A stretch of 64,000 bases of DNA. Source: Collinsella sp. (GTDB lineage: Bacteria; Actinomycetota; Coriobacteriia; Coriobacteriales; Coriobacteriaceae). Location: the NCBI GenBank assembly GCA_019414445.1, contig DXMA01000006.1, positions 55,543 to 119,542 on the forward strand. Direction: 5' to 3'. This document shows positions 57,812 to 64,000 of this stretch, piece after piece. The position numbers were made by a program, and so were the translations under genes. Positions within the stretch are counted from its first letter, which is position 1; each line of letters starts with the position of its first letter. Below the pieces are notes generated by a model that worked only from the letters and a program-made list of their open reading frames with translations, had not been told where the DNA came from and made no database searches.

Positions 57812-60034
57812 TTAGAGATGCAGCACGCGGTCGCGGATCTCCTCGGTTCGACCCTGGTTCCAGAACTGGGTACCGATGTAGCCGCACGTGCGACGGGCGA
57901 CATTCATCTTCTCCTGGTCTCGGTTGCCGCAGTTGGGGCACTCCCACACCAGCTTGCCATCGTCCTCAACAATCTTGATCTCGCCATCGTAGCCGCACAC
58001 CTGGCAGTAGTCGCTCTTGGTGTTGAGCTCGGCGTACATGATGTTGTCGTAGATGTACTGCATCACGCGGATGACAGCCTTGAGGTTGTCCTGCATGTTG
58101 GGAACCTCGACGTAGGAGATGGCACCGCCCGGCGAAAGCTGCTGGAACATGCCCTCGAACTTGAGCTTGTCGAATGCGTCGATCTCCTCGGACACGTGGA
58201 CGTGGTAGCTGTTGGTGATGTAGCCCTTGTCCGTCACGCCCGGGATGATGCCAAAACGACGCTGCAGGCACTTGGCGAACTTGTAGGTCGTCGACTCAAG
58301 CGGGGTACCGTACAGCGAGAAGTCAATATCGCTTTCGGCCTTCCACTCGGCGCACTTGTCGTTCATGCGCTGCATGACGGCCATGGCAAACGGCGTGCCC
58401 TCCTTCTCGGTGTGGCTGTGACCCGTCATGTACTTGACGCACTCATACAGGCCGGCATACCCCAGGCTGATGGTGGAGTATCCGCCCACGAGCAGCTTAT
58501 CGATCGTCTCGCCCTTCTTCAGACGCGCTAGGGCGCCGTACTGCCACAAAATCGGTGCAGCGTCAGAAAGCGTACCCATCAGGCGCTCATGACGGCACAG
58601 CAGGGCGCGGTGGCACAGCTCAAGGCGCTCGTCGAAGATCTTCCAGAACTTGTCCATGTCCTGATGCGAGCTCAGCGCGACATCGGGCAGGTTGATGGTC
58701 ACAACACCCTGGTTAAAGCGACCGTAGTACTTAGGCTTGGTCGGGTCATAGTTCAGCGCGTTGGCGACATTGTTAAAGCCGTTGCCCGAACGGTCGGGCG
58801 TCAGGAAACTGCGGCAACCCATGCAGGTGTAGCAATCGCCGTTGCCGGCAGTCTCGCCCTTAGACAGCTTGAGCTCGCGCATCTTCTTCTCGGAGATGTA
58901 GTCGGGCACCATGCGCTTGGCGGTGCACTTGGCGGCGAGCTTGGTCAGATAGAAGTACGGCGAATCCTCGCGAATGTTATCGTCCTCGAGCACGTAGATG
59001 AGCTTGGGGAATGCCGGGGTGATCCACACGCCGGCTTCGTTCTTAACGCCCTCATAGCGCTGACGAAGCGTCTCCTCCACGATCATGGCAAGGTCGTGCT
59101 TCTCCTGGGGCGTACGGGCCTCATTGAGATACATGAAGACCGTCACGAACGGCGCCTGGCCGTTGGTGGTCATAAGGGTCACGACCTGATACTGAATCGT
59201 CTGGACGCCGCGACGGATCTCGTCACGCAGGCGGTCCTCAACAACCTCGCGGACCTTTTCGGGAGATGCGGAAACGCCGAGCTCCTCGAGCTCGCGGGCG
59301 ACCTCGCCGCGAATCTTTTGACGGCTCACCTCGACGAACGGGGCAAGATGGGTCAGCGAAATCGACTGGCCACCGTACTGGGAGGAAGCAACCTGGGCGA
59401 TGATCTGCGTCGCGATGTTGCAAGCCGTCGAGAAGCTGTGCGGCTTCTCGATCAGCGTACCCGAGATAACAGTACCGTTCTGGAGCATATCCTCCAGGTT
59501 CACCAGGTCGCAGTTATGCATGTGCTGGGCAAAGTAGTCCGAATCATGGAAGTGGATCAGACCCTCATTGTGAGCATCCACGATCTCCTGGGGCAGCAGC
59601 ACACGCTGAGTCAGGTCCTTGGAAATCTCGCCGGCCATATAGTCACGCTGGACGGAATTGACGGTCGGGTTCTTGTTAGAGTTCTCCTGCTTGACCTCTT
59701 CGTTATTGCACTCGATCAGCGACAGAATCTTGTCGTCGGTCGTGTTCTTCTGGCGCTTCAGGCTCTGAACATAGCGATAGATGATGTAGTGGCGAGCAAC
59801 CTCGTAGCAGTCGAGACGCATGATCTCGTCCTCGACCAAATCCTGGATCTCCTCGACCGAAACGGTGTGGCCCGCGTTCTCGCATGCCTCGGCGACGTTT
59901 TGTGCCGCGTAAACCACCTGGCGGTCGGTTAGACGAGAGCTCTCCTCGACCTCCAAGTTGGCGGCGCGGATGGCATTGACGATCTTATCGATGTCAAAGA
60001 CAACCTCGGTGCCGCTGCGCTTGATGATCTTCAT
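57812..60034 (-). CDS. nrdD: Anaerobic ribonucleoside-triphosphate reductase
   Basis: The 740-residue class III reductase makes deoxynucleotides without oxygen. Residues 1-90 are an ATP-cone (IIKRSGTEVVFDIDKIVNAI), and the barrel follows with TCMGCRSFLTPDR. The C-terminus carries the Zn site CQVCGYDG...CPNCGN and the radical motif RRTCGYIGTQFW, with the glycyl radical at about Gly718. The start at 60034 has AAAGAGG seven bases upstream. Two NrdR boxes lie at the promoter about 225 bases away, leaving a long 5' leader. Its partner nrdG lies downstream. Confidence 0.95.
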   Translation of the reverse strand: MKIIKRSGTEVVFDIDKIVNAIRAANLEVEESSRLTDRQVVYAAQNVAEACENAGHTVSVEEIQDLVEDEIMRLDCYEVARHYIIYRYVQSLKRQKNTTDDKILSLIECNNEEVKQENSNKNPTVNSVQRDYMAGEISKDLTQRVLLPQEIVDAHNEGLIHFHDSDYFAQHMHNCDLVNLEDMLQNGTVISGTLIEKPHSFSTACNIATQIIAQVASSQYGGQSISLTHLAPFVEVSRQKIRGEVARELEELGVSASPEKVREVVEDRLRDEIRRGVQTIQYQVVTLMTTNGQAPFVTVFMYLNEARTPQEKHDLAMIVEETLRQRYEGVKNEAGVWITPAFPKLIYVLEDDNIREDSPYFYLTKLAAKCTAKRMVPDYISEKKMRELKLSKGETAGNGDCYTCMGCRSFLTPDRSGNGFNNVANALNYDPTKPKYYGRFNQGVVTINLPDVALSSHQDMDKFWKIFDERLELCHRALLCRHERLMGTLSDAAPILWQYGALARLKKGETIDKLLVGGYSTISLGYAGLYECVKYMTGHSHTEKEGTPFAMAVMQRMNDKCAEWKAESDIDFSLYGTPLESTTYKFAKCLQRRFGIIPGVTDKGYITNSYHVHVSEEIDAFDKLKFEGMFQQLSPGGAISYVEVPNMQDNLKAVIRVMQYIYDNIMYAELNTKSDYCQVCGYDGEIKIVEDDGKLVWECPNCGNRDQEKMNVARRTCGYIGTQFWNQGRTEEIRDRVLHL

Positions 60035-60259
60035 CCTCTTGCCTCTTTCGCGTCGTAGTCTCATTGCGCTTCAGAGCCAAACGATGCCCGGCAGGGCCTG
60101 TCCCTGTCTTGCGGCGCCGTCGCGCAATCTGTGTTCTCGATAAACCATAAGCCTCCATGCGGACATTCCCAGGAGCCGATCAAGCGGTTCAAGGACACGT
60201 TCAAAAGAGGCAGTTAAGGTCTTCGTTCTCTGTCCGCCATCTATCATACGACAAAGAGG

Positions 60260-60307
60260 CATCTATATCCTGTATTCTTTTTTTAGGTCAAACACAACAT
60301 ATAGTGT
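60260..60307 (-). promoter_or_regulatory. nrdD promoter with tandem NrdR boxes
   Basis: ACACAACATATAGTGT (60292-60307) closely fits the NrdR consensus. A second, weaker box lies at 60260-60275, exactly 32 bases away, the known three-turn spacing. They flank TTGACC (60291-60286) and cover TATAGA (60267-60262), 18 bases apart. Confidence 0.7.
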
Positions 60308-60358
60308 TTCAGCAGGTCAAAGCAATTGGTCATTTTGCAGACGCATTAAAAATGAGGG

Positions 60359-60696
60359 GTATTTGACAAGTCGGTAAAACGTTACCAACACGGCTACCTG
60401 CATGGCAGTTATAAAACCCCCTTAGTCAAGCCGCTGACAAATCCTACCAAAACCAAGCCGCTCACGCCAAAAGAATCCAAAAGATTATGCTTGACCAACA
60501 TGTTGCGGTCGTGCCTTGCCGAGCCCCATGTAACCGCTGCACGAATCCTTGAAAGATATGTGTATGCAAACAGAGAAGATGAGAGTTTTCTCGGATGACT
60601 ACTGAGAAGCATCCCAGAAGATCAAAAAACTCGAAATATGGTGACGTATTTGGCGACCCATTTGGCGACCAAAACAAAACAGCCCAGAGGGCATAG
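60359..60696 (+). pseudogene. Possible integrase C-terminal remnant beside tRNA-Val
   Basis: One plus frame reads HVTAARILERYVYANREDES (60527-60586), like the tyrosine-recombinase end with the nucleophile Tyr. After its stop, an overlapping frame (60595-60696) reads MTTEKHPRRSKNSKYGDV then FGDPFGDQ and stops within the tRNA terminator. Fragments in two frames next to a tRNA 3' end look like the scar of an integrated element. A 12-base-period direct repeat (ATTTGGCGACC) lies at 60648-60670. The similarity is by eye only. Confidence 0.3.
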
Positions 60697-60706
60697 CCTC
60701 TGAGCT
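60681..60706 (-). terminator. Terminator of the tRNA operon
   Basis: AGCCCAGAGG (60681-60690) pairs with CCTCTGAGCT (60697-60706), followed on the minus strand by GTTTTGTTTTGG, ten bases past tRNA-Val. Confidence 0.85.
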
Positions 60707-60715
60707 GCGAACATT

Positions 60716-60790
60716 TGGTGGGCGTTAGAAGATTTGAACTTCTGACCTCTTCCGTGTCAGGGAAGCGCTCTCCCCCTGAGCTAAACGCCC
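60716..60790 (-). tRNA. tRNA-Val (GAC)
   Basis: The gene has a 7-bp acceptor stem GGGCGTT/AACGCCC, anticodon loop CTGACAC (anticodon GAC), a T-loop TTCAAAT, and an encoded CCA at 60718-60716. All arms fold normally. It is the second gene of a tRNA pair, three bases after tRNA-Gly. Confidence 0.95.
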
Positions 60791-60793
60791 AAA

Positions 60794-60869
60794 TGGAGCG
60801 GACAACGGGGCTCGAACCCGCGACCCCAACCTTGGCAAGGTTGTGCTCTACCAACTGAGCCATGTCCGC
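60794..60869 (-). tRNA. tRNA-Gly (GCC)
   Basis: Acceptor GCGGACA/TGTCCGC, anticodon loop TTGCCAA (anticodon GCC), T-loop TTCGAGC and encoded CCA at 60796-60794. Normal cloverleaf. Cotranscribed with tRNA-Val. Confidence 0.95.
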
Positions 60870-61010
60870 TTACGAGGATTAATCTTACGTGATACCCGCA
60901 TCCTATGCAAGAACTTTTTTTAAAAAGTTTTGCGACGCCCTCGCGAACCTCGCGAAGACATCAGCCACCAAGGAAGGCGCAGGCAAACGCAAACTCGCCG
61001 CAAGAGGCCC

Positions 61011-62744
61011 TTACATCTCACCGAGCATGATCCAGGCAGAGCTGTCCTGCGCGAGCCTGCCGTCTGCAAGCGGTGATGAAGTGAGCAGGACCCTGCCCGC
61101 CGGCAGCTCCACGGGTGCTGCACCGAAGTTCGTCACACACGCCCAGCCGTTATCGCGGCGATAGGCAATGACGCCGCCCTCAGCGCCCTCGGCACCATCC
61201 GCAAGACCGGTGCGCCCGTCAAGATCGAGCCACGCAAGATCGTTGGCGCACCCGCGCAGCTTGCGCCGCAGCCAGAGGGCGTCACGATAGAGCGCAAGCA
61301 TCGATGTCGGGTCCGTTTCTTCCCTATCGGCAGCATAATAGGAGAACCATGCAGGCTGCGGCAGATGAGGCGCCGCATCGGCGTCTGCCGGCGAAAACCC
61401 AAACGATCCGCCCTGCGCGGGATCGTCCGCCGCCACCCACGGCAGGGGCACACGACAGCCGTCGCGCCCCTTCTCGCGCTTCGGTCCGCGCGTATTGGTC
61501 GCAGTAGGATCTTCGAGTGCAGCCCACGGAATGTCAGCCACCTCAAAAAGGCCGAGCTCCTCACCCTGATACACGTATGCCGAGCCCGGAAGCGCCAGCT
61601 CGAGCAAAAGGGCCGCCCGCGCGCGGCGCTCGCCGAGTTCACGGTCCTCGTCATAAGACGACCCGTCGCGTAAGAGCCAGTCGAGCGCAATCTGGTGGTA
61701 GCGCGTCGCCTTGATTTGCGGCAGGGCATAGCGCGTCGCCACGCGCGGCACGTCATGGTTGGAGAGTACCCAGGTCGAGGCAGAATTGGATTCGATAGCC
61801 GCCTTCAAGCCCTCCTCGATTGCAGCGTGCATGTCATCATAGGTCCAAGTGGCCTTGGCAAACTCAAAGTTGAATGTCTGGCCAAGCTCGCTGGGACGCG
61901 CGTAGAGATACTGGCGCTCGGGCAGCACCCACGCCTCGGCAACGGCGCTGCGTGGCGGATTATAGCGGTCGAACACGCGGCGCCACTCGCGATAGATCTC
62001 GTGAACCTCGTTGCGATCCCACAGCGGATGGGTGCCGTCGTCAACCATGTCATCGCCCTCGGCGAGATGCCACTGGTCGAGATCATCGCGGTCGAGATCC
62101 TTGGCGAGACCGTGTGCCACATCAATGCGAAAGCCATCGACGCCTCGATCGCTCCAAAACGCCAGAACATCGCAAAAGAACGCGCGAACCTCGGGGCATG
62201 ACCAGTCAAAGTCCGGCTGCTCGGGCGTAAACATGTGCAGATACCACTGACCGTCCGCAACACGCGTCCAGGCGGGGCCGCCAAAGTTGGCATTCCAATT
62301 GGTGGGAGGCAGCTCGCCATGCTCGCCGCGACCATCGCGGAAGATATAGCGGGCGCGCTCGGGCGATCCGGGGCCGGCGGCAAGAGCGGCTTTGAACCAG
62401 GGGTGCTGGTTGGACGAATGGTTGGGCACGATGTCGACGATGACCTTGATGCCGCGCGTGTGAGCCGCGGCGATCATGTCATCGAAGTCGTCAAGCGAGC
62501 CGAGACGTTGGTCGACATCGCAGTAGTCCGCCACATCATAGCCGCCATCGACAAGAGGCGATGGGTAAAACGGGCTCAGCCAGATGGCCTCGATACCCAG
62601 CCGCTCAAGATAGTCCATCTGCTGGGTAATGCCCGCGATATCGCCCAAACCCGAACCAGTCGAGTCCTTAAACGAGCGCGGGTAGATCTGATAGATCGCG
62701 GCATCGGACATCCATGGGCGCGACGAGGACTTTTCTGTAGCCAT
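61011..62744 (-). CDS. GH13 alpha-glucosidase (oligo-1,6-glucosidase-like)
   Basis: The 577-residue glycoside hydrolase has the GH13 regions in order: AAIYQIYPRSF, the VDIVPNHSSNQHPWF region, the catalytic nucleophile in GVDGFRIDVAHGL, the acid/base Glu in SAVAEAWVLPERQYLY and the transition-state Asp in STWVLSNHDVPRVATR. A C-terminal beta domain completes it. The DxxPNHSSxxHPWF pattern fits subfamily 31 alpha-glucosidases, which cut short alpha-glucosides. No signal peptide, so it is intracellular. The start at 62744 has GGGAG nine bases upstream. Confidence 0.92.
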   Translation of the reverse strand: MATEKSSSRPWMSDAAIYQIYPRSFKDSTGSGLGDIAGITQQMDYLERLGIEAIWLSPFYPSPLVDGGYDVADYCDVDQRLGSLDDFDDMIAAAHTRGIKVIVDIVPNHSSNQHPWFKAALAAGPGSPERARYIFRDGRGEHGELPPTNWNANFGGPAWTRVADGQWYLHMFTPEQPDFDWSCPEVRAFFCDVLAFWSDRGVDGFRIDVAHGLAKDLDRDDLDQWHLAEGDDMVDDGTHPLWDRNEVHEIYREWRRVFDRYNPPRSAVAEAWVLPERQYLYARPSELGQTFNFEFAKATWTYDDMHAAIEEGLKAAIESNSASTWVLSNHDVPRVATRYALPQIKATRYHQIALDWLLRDGSSYDEDRELGERRARAALLLELALPGSAYVYQGEELGLFEVADIPWAALEDPTATNTRGPKREKGRDGCRVPLPWVAADDPAQGGSFGFSPADADAAPHLPQPAWFSYYAADREETDPTSMLALYRDALWLRRKLRGCANDLAWLDLDGRTGLADGAEGAEGGVIAYRRDNGWACVTNFGAAPVELPAGRVLLTSSPLADGRLAQDSSAWIMLGEM

Positions 62745-62875
62745 GGGATGAGTCTCCCTTGCAACGAGGTTTTGCGAGATGCCCACGATGATACGCCCAA
62801 AGCGGACATTCGCGGCAAACAACGCCACAGCCACGCCCCAAAACGCTCCCTCTCGGGTTCGAGCCTCCTGGGACG

Positions 62876-62887
62876 AATCGATCGATT
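62876..62887. promoter_or_regulatory. 12-bp perfect palindrome upstream of the glucosidase
   Basis: AATCGATCGATT lies 132 bases before the glucosidase start and next to the IS110 left flank. It could be a LacI-type operator or the insertion target of the element. Confidence 0.35.
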
Positions 62888-63054
62888 AGTGAAAAGAACG
62901 GAAGACTTACTCCCCGGCCACGACAGACACTATGACCCAATCCAGGGGCACGGAAACGACAGGAGCCCCCGCTCGTGACCGCGGGTCGGGGCTGCGACAA
63001 TGTTGTTGAAGTGCCAGAGGCGCAGCCGCGCCGCAACGAGGTTGGGAGGCTCCC
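62888..63054 (+). ncRNA. IS110 5' non-coding region, candidate bridge RNA
   Basis: About 167 bases precede the transposase start. They hold strong stems (for example AGCCCC at 62964-62969 with GGGGCT at 62988-62993, with a CGC/GCG extension) and GC-rich pairing near 63020-63040. IS110-group elements encode their target- and donor-binding bridge RNA in exactly this place. The exact ends and loops are not resolved. Confidence 0.4.
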
Positions 63055-63951
63055 GTGCCTAGATATTCTACCGCCTTCGGAATGGACGTACACCTCAGGT
63101 CCACCACCGTCTGCGCGCTCGACGCGGAGACGGGCGAGGCCGTGACGAGGAGGTTCCGCGGCAACCCCTGGGGCGAGGTCGCGGAGTGGATGTCGGGCTT
63201 CCCCGGCCCGTCGCTCGCCGCCTACGAGAGCGGCTACCTCGGCTTCGCCCCGCAAAGGGAGCTCTCCGGGCTCGGCGTCGACTGCGTCGTCGCGGCCGTC
63301 TCCAAGGTCCCGAGGTCGGCTGCCGACCTCTCGTCCAAGAACGACCGCAACGACGCGGCCAGGATGGCCAAGGCGATACTGTCGCACGACGTCACCCCGG
63401 TATGGGTGCCGTCCCCCGAGATCGAGGGGCTCAGGGACCTCGCCGCCGCCCACGACGCGGCGACCGCGAGGCTCGCGGCGGCGAAGCAGCGGCTCCTGGC
63501 GTTCCTAGCCCGCCGCGGCTATGTCTACGGCGGCACGACGCCGGCCGGCAACCCCCGGAAGTACTGGACGTACGGCTTCCTCAGGTGGCTCGACGGCATA
63601 CACCCCGCCGACGACGGAGGCATCCGGGCGCTTGCGGCGCTGAGGAACGAGGTCGAGGCGGCCGACGAGACGAGGGAGGCCCTCCTCGCCGAATACAGGG
63701 CCGCCGTCGCGGCGGGCCCCCTCTCGGCCGAGGTCGAGGCGCTCCAGTCGATCAAGGGGTGCGGGTTCGCGCTCGCCGCCGCCTTCGCGTCCGAGGTCGG
63801 CGACTTCTCGAGGTTCCGCTCCGGCAGGCAGGTGACGGCCTACTTCGGCCTCGCCCCGAAGCAGAGGTCGAGCGCGGACTCCGTGCGCCTCGGCGGAATC
63901 AGCGGGGCCGGCAACGCGCTCGTCAGGAAGCTGGCTGTCGAGGGGTGTTAG
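63055..63951 (+). CDS. IS110-family transposase, C-terminally truncated
   Basis: The 298-residue recombinase has the DEDD (RuvC-like) domain: FGMDVHLRSTTVCALD (Asp11), AAYESGYLGF (Glu58), SSKNDRNDAARMAKAI (Asp97, Asp100). The Transposase_20 domain follows, with LQSIKGCGFALAAAFASEVGDFSRF and QVTAYFGLAPKQRSSADSVR. The frame stops right after GAGNALVRKLAVEGC, where family members continue for tens of residues, so the protein is probably inactive. The GTG start has GGGAGG five bases upstream. Confidence 0.85.
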   Translation: MPRYSTAFGMDVHLRSTTVCALDAETGEAVTRRFRGNPWGEVAEWMSGFPGPSLAAYESGYLGFAPQRELSGLGVDCVVAAVSKVPRSAADLSSKNDRNDAARMAKAILSHDVTPVWVPSPEIEGLRDLAAAHDAATARLAAAKQRLLAFLARRGYVYGGTTPAGNPRKYWTYGFLRWLDGIHPADDGGIRALAALRNEVEAADETREALLAEYRAAVAAGPLSAEVEALQSIKGCGFALAAAFASEVGDFSRFRSGRQVTAYFGLAPKQRSSADSVRLGGISGAGNALVRKLAVEGC

Positions 63952-64000
63952 CGTCAATATATTTTTCACCATTTTCACCAACGTATTTTCGCCAATCGCG

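Larger units (their letters stand above)
62888..64000 (+). mobile_element. IS110-family element, right end lost
   Basis: The element comprises the structured 5' region and a transposase gene cut short at 63951. The following 49 bases are AT-rich and unlike the element, which suggests a second insertion or rearrangement. Codon use in the transposase (many AGG Arg codons, very high GC) differs from the neighbouring genes, in line with foreign origin. The left boundary is estimated. Confidence 0.6.

Noticed and set aside
58589..59932. 447-codon open frame antisense to nrdD
   Set aside because: Shadow of the nrdD reading frame; no recognisable domain and no start signal.
60071..60262. 63-codon ORF in the nrdD leader
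   Set aside because: Its first ATG lies in the -10 box and later ones have no ribosome site, so a leader peptide is unlikely.
1..64000. CRISPR array or cas genes
   Set aside because: No regularly spaced direct repeats and no Cas-like proteins were seen.
1..64000. rRNA operon
   Set aside because: No conserved 16S, 23S or 5S segments were seen; only two tRNAs are present.

Overview
The window looks like chromosome from a Collinsella-like gut anaerobe (Coriobacteriia, Actinomycetota). The DNA is GC-rich with strong AGGAGG-type ribosome sites and frequent GTG or TTG starts. It carries strictly anaerobic functions (class III ribonucleotide reductase nrdD/nrdG), fermentation (L-lactate dehydrogenase) and an acetylase-type lysine pathway. 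The assignment rests on gene content and style only; no 16S gene is present.

Layout. 0-12.9 kb: the end of dapB and dapH, a nucleoid protein, a lipase-fold protein, ldh, an aminotransferase, nadE, two Coriobacteria-type hypothetical proteins and ettA. 13-16 kb: an sdpR-sdpI immunity-type pair diverging from a 28-residue membrane peptide that has an SOS-like box, then tcdA-tatD. 16.1-27.5 kb: an eleven-gene minus-strand accessory block with a GntR regulator, a YfcC-type carrier, two amidohydrolases, frlC/frlB/frlD-like genes, a second PfkB kinase, YjbQ, BtpA/SgcQ and an FGGY kinase; it looks like catabolism of a sugar-amine conjugate. 27.7-31.2 kb: two HAD phosphatases and pgi. 31.4-35.9 kb: a half-length iron-alcohol-dehydrogenase relative, an SOS-type umuC-yolD pair, a copper-type HMA protein and a DUF3793-flavodoxin pair. 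35.9-39.1 kb: a polar amino acid ABC transporter. 39-48.5 kb: nfo, oxidoreductases, a cyclase, a PanE-like reductase, a secreted protein, and metY with a leader peptide facing a LysR regulator. 48.6-57.4 kb: rnhA, acylphosphatase, a Fur/PerR regulator, a SlyD-UreE-like pair, peptidases, a folE-HD-folB cluster and nrdG. 57.4-64 kb: nrdD with tandem NrdR boxes, two tRNAs beside a possible integrase scar, a GH13 glucosidase and a truncated IS110 element.

The features most worth following are the divergent SOS-box peptide with the SdpR/SdpI pair, the amine-sugar operon, the folE-HD-folB coupling, the SlyD-UreE pair, the Cys-containing metY leader ORF, and several repeat families, one with compensatory stem changes and one a perfect 35-bp inverted repeat after nrdD. 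All functions are inferred from reading the translations and DNA; no database search was run.
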